This document shows positions 1 through 9,131 of a stretch of DNA of 64,000 bases, in pieces. This DNA comes from an uncultured Spirochaetia bacterium (GTDB lineage: Bacteria > Spirochaetota > Spirochaetia > CAKZLE01). Position numbers and translations under genes: made by a program. Numbering within the stretch: the stretch's first letter is position 1; every line of letters begins with the position of its first letter. The notes under the pieces were generated by a model that was not told the DNA's origin, made no database searches, and saw only the letters and a program-made list of their open reading frames with translations. The stretch covers positions 1 to 64,000 of the forward strand of contig CAKZLE010000020.1 of NCBI GenBank assembly GCA_937125225.1. Reading direction: 5' to 3'.

Positions 1-504
1 AAACGTACTTGTCATGATGCTGCTATCCACGTCCCCTTGATAGTTGGTGGAGGTGCAACAAAATCAAAAACCGTTATTTATGATTTGACAAGCCTGATTG
101 ATATCCCTCCAACATTATTCTCAATTGCCAATATCCCAATACCTGATAAATTCTCAGGCCAAACTTTAATCCCATATTTAAAGGGAATAGAGAATTTAGA
201 CAGACGAGAAAGTGTTTTTATTCAAATAAGTGAATCCCAGGTAGGAAGAGCAATAAGAACAAAGGATTGGTGTTATTGTGTTGCCTCGCTAGACAAGAAT
301 GGTTGGGATAATATGGATAGCGATACTTACACAGATAAGTATTTATATGATTTACAAGCAGATCCATTTCAATTAACTAATCTAGTTTCTGATCCAAAAT
401 ATAATAAAGTGAAGATGAAATTACGAAAACACCTGATTAAAGAAATAATAAAGTATGAAAGGTATCGACCCTCAATAAATGAAGCTAGAATGAGTCAAGA
501 TTAG
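1..504 (+). CDS. sulfatase family protein, C-terminal part (truncated by window edge)
   Basis: Frame open from base 1 (KRTCHDAAIHVPLIVGGGATKSK...DLTSLIDIPPTLFSIANIPIPDKFSGQTLIPYL...); alkaline-phosphatase/sulfatase C-terminal pattern. Confidence 0.8.
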   Translation, partial: KRTCHDAAIHVPLIVGGGATKSKTVIYDLTSLIDIPPTLFSIANIPIPDKFSGQTLIPYLKGIENLDRRESVFIQISESQVGRAIRTKDWCYCVASLDKNGWDNMDSDTYTDKYLYDLQADPFQLTNLVSDPKYNKVKMKLRKHLIKEIIKYERYRPSINEARMSQD

Positions 505-574
505 TAAATATCCAAGAGCGTTTAGGATCCAAGAAAATGAAATAAACTGTGAAGAAGGAGAGTCCTAATCTAAA

Positions 575-767
575 ACAAATCGATCAGTTCCACTTTGACC
601 AGGTCCAGAGGTTGAACATAGAGCGTTCCAACATGAACGTGGATGCTGCTGGAAACAAGACGAGAAAGTCTACTCATTACAGCATGAAGCACCCCAAGAA
701 AGTAGCAAAGATCACCGACATCCAGCTAAAAAAAAGAAATCAAACCATTCAACGAATAGCCATATAA
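575..767 (+). pseudogene. remnant of serine recombinase (C-terminal end only)
   Basis: IDQFHFDQVQRLNIERSNMNVDAAGNKTRKSTHYSMKHPKKVAK aligns with the C-terminus of the complete recombinases at 5109 and 12816; the end is frameshifted. Confidence 0.85.
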
Positions 768-769
768 TT

Positions 770-990
770 TAACGAAAATAACGTTAAATTATGCCCTCGA
801 ATATGAGCACTTTTTAACGAAATTAAGTAGTCTAAATGGGTAAAAATTGAAAATTAGGATAAAATATTCAACTGTGTAAGTCTTTGTTGTGTAAAGACAT
901 AAAACATAGTGATTTAATCGTAATTGTGTATCATTACCAATTCTCCTGGATTATTTATAGCCAAAATAAATGTTTATTGTGTAAAGAAAT
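770..990 (+). repeat. copy 1 of the recombinase-downstream repeat (3' element end)
   Basis: Same sequence follows the recombinase C-terminus at 6138-6370 and 13845-14035 (GAGCACTTTTTAACGAAATTAAGTAGTCTAAAT...TATCATTACCAATTCTCCTGGA). Confidence 0.85.
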
Positions 991-1105
991 AGAAATATCT
1001 AATTTCTAATCAGGTGTTTTATGTAGAGTTTATCGACTTTCTTTTTTAGGTTATTTTAAACAAAGATGAAACGATTAGATGCAAATAATAAATATCTTCC
1101 AATAA

Positions 1106-3421
1106 TCATTCAGCAGTAGTTCCCATAATTGATATAGTCGTAAATGGTCCATTACCAGCATAATTTATTGCTCTCAGTTTATAATAATAAATAGTATTAG
1201 GGGCAAGGTCAGTATGGGTAAAAGTGGTTGAGGTGCTATTGGCTACATATTCAAATACTCCATTTTCAGAATTCGCTACAAAGATATCATAACTGTTTGC
1301 TCCGAGAGAATATTCCCATTGTAGTTCTAAAACACTTCCAGGTGGATTCCCATTAATAACTTTTATAGATTTTGGACAGCTAGATTTCGTATAAATAGTT
1401 TTTTCTGTTGATGGGATGCTATCACTGTCATTATTGGTAGCATGTAAAGCAGTTACTCGAATTTGTTTTTTAGTACCTGGTACTAAAGAAATACGAGCAT
1501 AGTTACTATTTGAAAAGATACCAAGTTGCTCCCACATGAAATCTTCCATAGACCACCACTCAAGTAAGTAGCTATTTGCCTCACTTACGCTATCCCAAGA
1601 AATCTCAACAAAGGTCTCTGTACTATCAATAATATATATTTTTTGTGGTGTTGGTATGGGCTGATATCGAGTTCTGGCTGCTATAGGTTCCGATAAGGTA
1701 CTTGAACCAACATGATTAATACTACTAATTTTATAATAATATGTAGTAGCTGCATCAAGTCCGCTATCGGTGAATTCAGATACAAAAGTGGTACCAATTA
1801 TCGAAGAGAAGTCTCCTTCGATGCTAGTAGCACGGTATATATAGTAGTTCATAGCATTGAATTCATCGTTCCAATCGATTGTGACCGAATCGGTATCTCT
1901 TGAAGTGATTCTAAGTCGTGTTGGAGGGTCGGGGGGAAAGAAACTCATTGTACAAGTTGTCGGTGATGAATAGTGACCATTACCATAAATATTCACCCCT
2001 CTTACTTTATACCGATACGTACTCCCTTGAGAAACACTAATATCGGAATATTCTGTAACCGTTCCACTAAACACCGTTGATGATTGTGTGACTATTCCAT
2101 TTTCAAGACGTTCTCTGTAAACCTCATATGATGAGGCATCAGGAACAGACTCCCAATTAACATGGAGAGAGAATGCATTAATCTCTGAAAGTATTGGGGC
2201 ATTTGGGATAGAAGGAGTTCCTTTACTTGTTTCTATCAACAACATATCTGAAGGCTCGCTGTTTCTAGTATGGTCAGCAGCATCAATAGCTGTTATCCTT
2301 ATTAATCTTGACAAACCTGGAAATAATCCATCTCTTGAAAATGATGTAGATGAAACAGTTGACAATTCATTCCATTCTCCATAATCTGAAAGACTTTCTT
2401 CAATTAGATAATTGGCAGCTCCAGATACAGGATTCCACTCAAACTGTACAGAGATGTTTGTAATATCTGTAATATGAAGGTTAGTTGGTGAATGTAGCCT
2501 TGCTAGACCAGTCCGTCCGGAAAAAACTCCAGATGAGAGGTCACTTTCTCCTGAAATGTTCAGACTTTTAATTTTATAATAATAAATTGTATCATCTTCC
2601 AGATCTGTATCAATATATTCGGAACCAATACCTATGTAGACAAGACGAGTGAAAGCTCCAACGGGACTTATGTCACGATATAATTCGTATTTAGTAACAT
2701 TAGCCACATCTTCCCAATCAATTTTCAATGAATATGGTCCATTAGTTGTAATCACACATGAATTGGGTGGGAGTGGGAGTATCTCAAGTGTTGATCCTTG
2801 AGCCGTATTAGAAAATGCGCTAACTTCAAGGGAGTTAACTGCACAGACTTTATAGTAATAGGTTCGATTATGTGATAATGCATTGTCCTCATAAGAATCA
2901 CTCTCACCTTCATAAATAAGATTGAAGGCAGAGCCTAAAGATGATACGTCTCTATAAAGCCTATAGGAAGATGCAAAGGGAACTGACTCCCAAGATATGT
3001 TTAATGAGTTACTGGTGGGATTTGAAACTATTGGTACATTGGGTTTTTCAAGTGTTCCAAGAACATGAACTGTAGAAGTTGATTCAGCGCAAACATTGTT
3101 ATAACTAACGGTGAGGCTTATTGTATAGTCTCCAGGATCCTCTGGAATAAACCTATAGGAATCCATATTTTCTTGTTGGACGTCTATAGTATAAGGTTCA
3201 TTGGAATCAGGAACTGTAATAACTGACCATTTGTATTGTAATGACGGAGTCCCCCAAAGGACATAACTTTCTGATCCATTTAAAATGACTATGTCGTCTG
3301 TTTTTACATACTCACTATTGATTTTAATGATCACTATAGGTGGGTCATTAAAGAACATTTCACATCCACTTATTGTGATTAGAATAAAAAATAATAAAAA
3401 AAATCCAAGTGATAAACGCAT
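1106..3421 (-). CDS. lipoprotein with N-terminal PKD/Ig-like segment and seven fibronectin type III domains
   Basis: Lipobox-like ITISGC; seven repeats with W-x-x-V...Y-x-x-Y/YYYK pattern. Confidence 0.85.
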   Translation of the reverse strand: MRLSLGFFLLFFILITISGCEMFFNDPPIVIIKINSEYVKTDDIVILNGSESYVLWGTPSLQYKWSVITVPDSNEPYTIDVQQENMDSYRFIPEDPGDYTISLTVSYNNVCAESTSTVHVLGTLEKPNVPIVSNPTSNSLNISWESVPFASSYRLYRDVSSLGSAFNLIYEGESDSYEDNALSHNRTYYYKVCAVNSLEVSAFSNTAQGSTLEILPLPPNSCVITTNGPYSLKIDWEDVANVTKYELYRDISPVGAFTRLVYIGIGSEYIDTDLEDDTIYYYKIKSLNISGESDLSSGVFSGRTGLARLHSPTNLHITDITNISVQFEWNPVSGAANYLIEESLSDYGEWNELSTVSSTSFSRDGLFPGLSRLIRITAIDAADHTRNSEPSDMLLIETSKGTPSIPNAPILSEINAFSLHVNWESVPDASSYEVYRERLENGIVTQSSTVFSGTVTEYSDISVSQGSTYRYKVRGVNIYGNGHYSSPTTCTMSFFPPDPPTRLRITSRDTDSVTIDWNDEFNAMNYYIYRATSIEGDFSSIIGTTFVSEFTDSGLDAATTYYYKISSINHVGSSTLSEPIAARTRYQPIPTPQKIYIIDSTETFVEISWDSVSEANSYLLEWWSMEDFMWEQLGIFSNSNYARISLVPGTKKQIRVTALHATNNDSDSIPSTEKTIYTKSSCPKSIKVINGNPPGSVLELQWEYSLGANSYDIFVANSENGVFEYVANSTSTTFTHTDLAPNTIYYYKLRAINYAGNGPFTTISIMGTTAE

Positions 3422-3442
3422 ATGGTCCCCACAATTACAAAA

Positions 3443-4264
3443 TCAGAATCTGAAGAGATATCCAGCTGTCACATTATGACTCTCAATATCAGGGAATACC
3501 CAGAGCGGAGAATAATCAAGATACAATGAATCATAATATATTCCCACAGAAGGAAAAAACCCCAAGTTTAAAGACAAGTTTAAATTGTCATTAATCCTGT
3601 AAATGGCCTTTATTCCCCCTTGTCCAAAAACATCTCCGTTTTTCTTAAAAAGAATCCCTCCCCAAATACCTGAACCCAAGCGATTTTCTTGTTTCAGTAT
3701 GCCAAGACTCATCCCTGCAGCATAATATGAATTATTGGCGATAGTTATATTACCAGAAATCTCAATTCCCCAATCCTTTATCAATTTCCCGCCCAGTTCT
3801 GATATCGAAGTTAGCTCTATTGCTAGCTTGTCCATCTCTTTATTCAGTTTTTCTAGATTTTTTGCTGATACAGATCCGGCAAATTCAATCAAGCCAGTAT
3901 TGATGTCAACCAAACGTATTACTACATAATATTGGGGACCAAGCATTGTTAGAGAGCCTAATACAACCCCTCTGGTTGAAAGAAGACGACCAATTTTGAT
4001 TACTTTACTGTTGTCAACAAAAGCAGAAACTGCAAACTTCTGTTCATCTAGTAGTTGATTAACCCTCGATCGTTCAAGCACATTAAATGTGTTGGTTCTA
4101 CTTACTTTTGTGGTGAACAACTCATATACAGTATTAGCATCCTTCTGTAGCGACTCATCTGTGCTAAAAGGTAAAATGGCCAAAGAGGGATTTTCTGAAT
4201 AAAGTAATGTGGTACTAGTAACACAAAAAATGAAAACTATGATGATCAATTTGCCATATTTCAT
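3443..4264 (-). CDS. CsgG/LpoB-like secreted protein with C-terminal OM-like segment
   Basis: Signal peptide MKYGKLIIIVFIFCVTSTTLLYSE; LAILPFSTDE...VYELFTTKVSRTNTFNVLERSRVNQLLDEQKF...GRLLSTRGVVLGSLTMLG is CsgG-family-like; C-terminus ends in F. Confidence 0.7.
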   Translation of the reverse strand: MKYGKLIIIVFIFCVTSTTLLYSENPSLAILPFSTDESLQKDANTVYELFTTKVSRTNTFNVLERSRVNQLLDEQKFAVSAFVDNSKVIKIGRLLSTRGVVLGSLTMLGPQYYVVIRLVDINTGLIEFAGSVSAKNLEKLNKEMDKLAIELTSISELGGKLIKDWGIEISGNITIANNSYYAAGMSLGILKQENRLGSGIWGGILFKKNGDVFGQGGIKAIYRINDNLNLSLNLGFFPSVGIYYDSLYLDYSPLWVFPDIESHNVTAGYLFRF

Positions 4265-4649
4265 TAAAAATTCCTTGATTACAATAAAATGTCTTATCTG
4301 GATTTCCAGAGAATTCATATAAAATTGTTTTGATGATGTCCAATCAAGTTAGATTACCACACAGGGTATCTTGTGAATCTATTCAGCAATTATAACGTGG
4401 AACTCATTAATTAAGACTTGAACATCTTTGAAACCTCTAGGAAAGTAGCTAGTCTTTACTCTCCTACATGTATTTGTTCTTGATCTGTAGATTCTAATAT
4501 ATACCATCATGGTGGTATTGATGTGTTCTATGTATAAAAGAACATAGAATAATAATAAACTAATATTTTCTAGAACACAAGCATAATAAATTGGCTCATT
4601 GACAGTCGTTGATCAATGTCAATATTGGTATAAAACTACAGGAAAGGGG

Positions 4650-4945
4650 CAGATGTTTTCTTGGACTCATTATACTGCCTCACCAAGACTAGTTCTATAT
4701 TCTTTTGGGCTTTTAAACTCCAAGAGAGATCTTTATTTTTTTCCATTATACCAGACTAAATATTCATCAATTATTCTTCCAAATTCACCAATGCTAATTT
4801 CCTTCAAAATAAATCATAGAACATTCTATTTTTTAATTCTCCCAAATAACCCTTCATAAGCTGCATTGTTAGGGGACAATCTTTTTTGGACATTGATTGC
4901 TTCAATTTACTCTCTTGGATTTTAGTGATCCAACTAGTCCATCAA
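4650..4945 (-). pseudogene. decayed IS3-family transposase (OrfB C-terminus)
   Basis: Reverse-strand translation with stops and frameshifts: KQSMSKKDCP / NNAAYEGLFGRIKK / ISIGEFGRIIDEYLVWYNGKK*RSLLEFKSPKEYRTSLG, the typical IS3 OrfB C-terminal motif chain. Confidence 0.8.
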
Positions 4946-5108
4946 TAAAGAATACTTCAACTACCCTTAAATTGTATTCGGTATAGTATTGATAATGGAG
5001 CTGTCATTACTCACTTATATAATATAGTATGCTAATAATTCGGACAAGGTTATGCCCATGAGAAATATTTTTCTATCATTCATCCATTATCCCATGGTAT
5101 AAATAACT

Positions 5109-6137
5109 ATGTCAGACCACGATCAGCCTACCGAGAGAAAACCTGAAATCCGTGTCATACCAGCAAATCCCAATCTCAAATGGCGCAAACGTGTAGCCTT
5201 GTATTGTAGAGTGAGTACTGACCTAGAACTGCAGCAGAATAGTCTCTCAGCACAGATGGACTTTCAGAAGCAGGATATTATGGAGATTCGTGAATGGGAG
5301 TATGTTGCTACCTACACTGATACCAAATCAGGCCGGAGTATTAATGCTCGACCTGGATTTAAGAAGATGCTAGAAGCCTGTGAAGCAGGGGAGATCGATC
5401 TGATCTATACCAAATCGGTAAGTAGGTTCGGTCGTAACTGTGTGGATTTCCTGGTAACCCTCAGACGTTTGAAAGAGCTTAATGTAGATGTCTACTTCCA
5501 GAATGAGCATATGCATCTTGGCAGTAACCAAGGAGAATTGCTTCTTACCTTGCATTCAGTATGGGCTGAGTCTGAGAGTGTGAACAAGAGTGAAAATATC
5601 AAATGGGGAATTCGACGAAGCACCATGAATCCAAACTCTCCTGCCTTTTCAAGAAAATGTTTTGGATATGATAAGGATGGTGAGGGAAATCTTGTTATTA
5701 ATCCTGATGAAGCAAAAGTTGTCAATTTAATTTATGACCTGTATGGAAAGGGTTATAGCATTATCAAAATCAAGAAAGAACTTGAAACTCAAAAAATCTC
5801 GACACCAACTGGGAAGAGAAGGTGGGCAGTAAAGACTATTGATAATATCCTTACCAATGAAAAGTATACTGGCACTTCTGTTTATGGAACAACCGTTGGT
5901 TCTGATTATCCCAGTATGAAACGAGCCCCACGCAACACGGAAGATATCCACAGATCCGAAAATCATCACCCCGTGATCATAGATCAGTACCGATTTGACC
6001 AGGTCCAAAAGATGAAGAAAAAACGTTCCAACGTGAGTATTGATGCAGCTGGAAACAAGGTGAGAAAGTCCTCTCATTACAGTATGAAGCATCCCAAAAA
6101 AGTCGCAAAACTCATCAAGAAACCCTTTAACGAATAG
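5109..6137 (+). CDS. serine site-specific recombinase (resolvase + recombinase domains)
   Basis: RVALYCRVSTDLELQQNSLSAQ...TDTKSGRSINARPGFKKMLEACEAGEIDLIYTKSVSRFGRN; recombinase domain RRWAVKTIDNILTNEKYTG. Confidence 0.93.
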   Translation: MSDHDQPTERKPEIRVIPANPNLKWRKRVALYCRVSTDLELQQNSLSAQMDFQKQDIMEIREWEYVATYTDTKSGRSINARPGFKKMLEACEAGEIDLIYTKSVSRFGRNCVDFLVTLRRLKELNVDVYFQNEHMHLGSNQGELLLTLHSVWAESESVNKSENIKWGIRRSTMNPNSPAFSRKCFGYDKDGEGNLVINPDEAKVVNLIYDLYGKGYSIIKIKKELETQKISTPTGKRRWAVKTIDNILTNEKYTGTSVYGTTVGSDYPSMKRAPRNTEDIHRSENHHPVIIDQYRFDQVQKMKKKRSNVSIDAAGNKVRKSSHYSMKHPKKVAKLIKKPFNE

Positions 6138-6163
6138 CCCTACTATCTAACGTAAATAACGTG

Positions 6164-6193
6164 AAAAAGTGCCATCGAATATGAGCACTTTTT
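6164..6193 (+). terminator. hairpin downstream of recombinase
   Basis: AAAAAGTGC-12 nt-GCACTTTTT; repeated at 13871-13900. Confidence 0.6.
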
Positions 6194-6495
6194 AACGAAA
6201 TTAAGTAGTCTAAATGTGTGAAAATTGAAAATTAGGCTAAAATATTCAATTGTGTAAGTCTTTGTTGTGTAAAGATATAAAGCATAGTGATTTAATCGTA
6301 ATTGTGTATCATTACCAATTCTCCTGGATTATTTGTAGTCTATATAAATGTATATATTGAAAAGAAATAAATATTTCACAACATGTGATTGTAATAAATC
6401 AACTTGGAATACCATGGTTAATCATTGAACAGAATCAAATATTACACGTTCAATAAAAGCAACCTCACTTAAATTGTAAGATCAGAGTAGTATAA

Positions 6496-6516
6496 ACGTA
6501 TACGTAAACGATTAAC
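6496..6516. promoter_or_regulatory. distal LacI-type operator
   Basis: ACGTATACGTAAACGATTAAC; its reverse complement closely matches the proximal site at 6613-6632. Confidence 0.6.
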
Positions 6517-6574
6517 AGAATATAAGATGTTTTTTAATAAATAATAAATAATTAATATATAAGCAATAAAAAGA

Positions 6575-6606
6575 TTGACAACAAGTAAAAACCAGAATAA
6601 TATAAT
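6575..6606 (+). promoter_or_regulatory. candidate promoter of lacI-type gene
   Basis: TTGACA (6575-6580) with TAATAT at 17 bp or TATAAT at 20 bp. Confidence 0.5.
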
Positions 6607-6612
6607 ACATAG

Positions 6613-6632
6613 GTAATCGATTACGTATACGT
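6613..6632. promoter_or_regulatory. proximal LacI-type operator
   Basis: GTAATCGATTAC overlapping ACGTATACGT, both perfect palindromes, just upstream of the LacI-family gene. Confidence 0.65.
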
Positions 6633-6645
6633 TTGAGAGGTTTTT

Positions 6646-7659
6646 ATGGCTAGTGTGTCAATGAAGGATGTTGCTTCCGTAGCAGGAGTTTCTACTGCAA
6701 CTGTATCTCACGTTCTCAATGGAACAAGGAATGTGAATGATGAAACTCGGGAGAAAGTAGAGTTAGCTATTAAGTTATTGAATTATCGTGTTAATTCAGT
6801 TGGAAGAACATTAAGATCTGGAAGTTCCAAAATTATCGGGTATGTAGCATCGAATTTATCTATCAATTTCTACATGTATATTGGACGCGCTATAACACAT
6901 GTATTAAGTGAAGCAGGATATAACATAATTTATGCGGATTCCCAAGAAGATCCTAGAATAGAGAAACGGAACATTCAAAATATGATTCAACAGAATGTGG
7001 ATGGTTTGATAATCGTACCCGTGAATCAAGATTGTAGTTATCTCGAGCAAATGATTGGAGATCTCTGCCCTTGTGTCTTTCTTGCGAGAAACCCAATTGG
7101 ATATGAAAGTGATGCAGTACTGGCAAGTAACTTTGAGGCAGTCTATGAATCTATAAATCTACTTATTGAGAAGGGACATAAAAATATAGGGTATATGGCT
7201 GCAATCTCTAATACGACTGCTATAGAACGTTTAAATGGTTATAAAGCTGCTCTAAGTGATCATAATCTACCAATTCTGGACAATATAATAAAGTTTGGCT
7301 CTGGAGAATTAGAAAGCTATAAGGCTCAGAAACTCGGAAATAGCTACAAGTTGACCGGAGAACTGATGAAGAATAAAGATATCACTGCGCTATTTATATC
7401 TGATGGTCTTTCTACCGTGGGAGCTGTGAACTATCTTTTTACACATCATTATCACATTCCTAGAGATTTAGCTGTTATTACATTTGATGATGCTTTCTGG
7501 CTATCTATGACAAACCCCTCTTTTACTGTTACAGAACAGGATACTGAAGGATTAGGAAGGAAATCTGCAGAAGTGTTGTTAAATAGGATACATAATTCTG
7601 AGAATCCATATCAGGTGTATCGGATCCCAAATAAGCTAATTATTAGAGAGTCATGTTGA
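6646..7659 (+). CDS. LacI family transcriptional regulator
   Basis: MKDVASVAGVSTATVSHVLNGTRNVNDETREKV HTH plus periplasmic-binding-like domain. Confidence 0.95.
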   Translation: MASVSMKDVASVAGVSTATVSHVLNGTRNVNDETREKVELAIKLLNYRVNSVGRTLRSGSSKIIGYVASNLSINFYMYIGRAITHVLSEAGYNIIYADSQEDPRIEKRNIQNMIQQNVDGLIIVPVNQDCSYLEQMIGDLCPCVFLARNPIGYESDAVLASNFEAVYESINLLIEKGHKNIGYMAAISNTTAIERLNGYKAALSDHNLPILDNIIKFGSGELESYKAQKLGNSYKLTGELMKNKDITALFISDGLSTVGAVNYLFTHHYHIPRDLAVITFDDAFWLSMTNPSFTVTEQDTEGLGRKSAEVLLNRIHNSENPYQVYRIPNKLIIRESC

Positions 7660-7722
7660 TTCAATGATTAGGTAAATAAATGTGCTGATTCACATATCAG
7701 TAATAAAAAAAGGAGAAATTTT

Positions 7723-9069
7723 ATGAAGAGGTTTTGGGTTGCATTAATGCTAATGATCGTGGGAGTGTCTCTGTTTGCGGGGGGACAACAGGAAATTGAG
7801 AAATCAACGGATCCATGGAAACAGTTTGCGGGTGAAGAACTTAATGTAGTATCAATGAATATTACGTTTGCACAGGGACTTGAGAAATATCTACCTGAAT
7901 TTGAAGAGAAGACAGGGCTAAAAGTTAACCTTGATCTTTTTAGTGAAGATATGGCTCATCAGAAAATAAAAACTGAACTTGCATCTGGTTCAGGAGCATA
8001 TGATGTTGTATGGGTCCAAAGTGGCTATTCTATCCCTTATGCTTCTGCTGGTTGGTTGGAATCTCTTGATCCCTATATTTCTAGTTCAGAGAAGAGCATG
8101 CAAGATGTTCTTGAATTTGATGATATTATTCCAAGTCTTGTCGAAATGATGAAATATGATGGTTCTACGTATGGTATTCCTTTCTTTGCTGCAACAATCA
8201 TTACCTATTACAGAAGTGATATTTTAAGAGAAAAAGGTATTGATCCCTCTATGCTTGACACTATTGATGGATTTTATGAAGCAGTAAAACTGTTAAACTC
8301 AGCTGATATGGCTGGGGTTGCTATGCGGGGTGATACAATGAATACCTCTTGGCACAGTACTGTTTTTATGAAAGGGCTAGGTGGAACATATGTGAAGGAT
8401 ATTAAAAATGAAGATTATACACCTACATTGAACTCAGAGGCAGTAATTGAATCAACCAAATTATATGCAGATATGATGGCAAATTATGGTATCGATGGTG
8501 CTGCAACAGCAAAGTATGATGATGTAGTTCTTGCAATACAACAAGGGAATGCTGCTATAGCGATTGAAGGGGCCCCTCTTGCTGGACGTATTCTTGATCC
8601 TGAATTATCTAAAGTCGTGGGGAAGATTGGGTTTAGAGTTGTTCCTGCTGGTCCTGGGGGGCAATACCCAGCCTTTACTGGTCATGGTCTAGGAATCACT
8701 TCAGCCTCAAAAAACAAGGATGCTGCATGGCTATTCTTACAGTGGGCTAACAGTTTTGACATTGTTAAAAAAATTGCACTGAATACAAATCATCTTGCAG
8801 TTCAAAGATCATCTGTTTGGAATGATTCAGAATTTAGAGAACGATGGAATTTAGAAGGAGAAGGAGATTTTTTGAAAACCTTTGAAGATAGCTTGGCAAA
8901 AGCAGATCCTGATTACAGACCTCGATTTGCTGGATTCAATGAAATAAACCAGGCATATGGTGAAGCAGTGAACAAAGTTATTATTGGAAAAAGTTCAGCT
9001 GAAGATGCATGTGAAGTCCTTCAGGAGAAGGCTTTGGAGGTTGTAAGAAGATTCGGTTACATAGATTAA
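7723..9069 (+). CDS. ABC transporter extracellular solute-binding protein (CUT1 sugar type), lipoprotein
   Basis: Signal peptide ...GVSLFAGGQQE; SBP family 1 pattern (NVDLFSEDMAHQKIKTELASGSGAYDVVWVQSGY). Confidence 0.92.
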   Translation: MKRFWVALMLMIVGVSLFAGGQQEIEKSTDPWKQFAGEELNVVSMNITFAQGLEKYLPEFEEKTGLKVNLDLFSEDMAHQKIKTELASGSGAYDVVWVQSGYSIPYASAGWLESLDPYISSSEKSMQDVLEFDDIIPSLVEMMKYDGSTYGIPFFAATIITYYRSDILREKGIDPSMLDTIDGFYEAVKLLNSADMAGVAMRGDTMNTSWHSTVFMKGLGGTYVKDIKNEDYTPTLNSEAVIESTKLYADMMANYGIDGAATAKYDDVVLAIQQGNAAIAIEGAPLAGRILDPELSKVVGKIGFRVVPAGPGGQYPAFTGHGLGITSASKNKDAAWLFLQWANSFDIVKKIALNTNHLAVQRSSVWNDSEFRERWNLEGEGDFLKTFEDSLAKADPDYRPRFAGFNEINQAYGEAVNKVIIGKSSAEDACEVLQEKALEVVRRFGYID

Positions 9070-9085
9070 TCGATATAATTAGTGA

Positions 9086-9117
9086 AAGGCTCTAGTATTG
9101 CTAGAGCCTTATTTTTT
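9086..9117 (+). terminator. intra-operon hairpin after the SBP gene
   Basis: AAGGCTCTAG-TATTG-CTAGAGCCTT followed by ATTTTTT. Confidence 0.8.
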
Positions 9118-9131
9118 AGAGTAGGAGTAAT

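Larger units (their letters stand above)
5089..6328 (+). mobile_element. serine-recombinase element, copy 2 (repeat unit)
   Basis: Near-identical to 12796-14035 with a constant offset of 7707 bp; homology with copy 1 continues slightly past 6328. Confidence 0.85.

Noticed and set aside
4599-4859. 86-aa plus-strand ORF
   Set aside because: It is antisense to the decayed IS3 transposase fragment; no protein-like features.
5727-6092. 121-aa minus ORF inside the recombinase (and its duplicate at 13434-13799)
   Set aside because: Antisense shadow of a well-supported recombinase CDS; conserved only because the DNA is duplicated.
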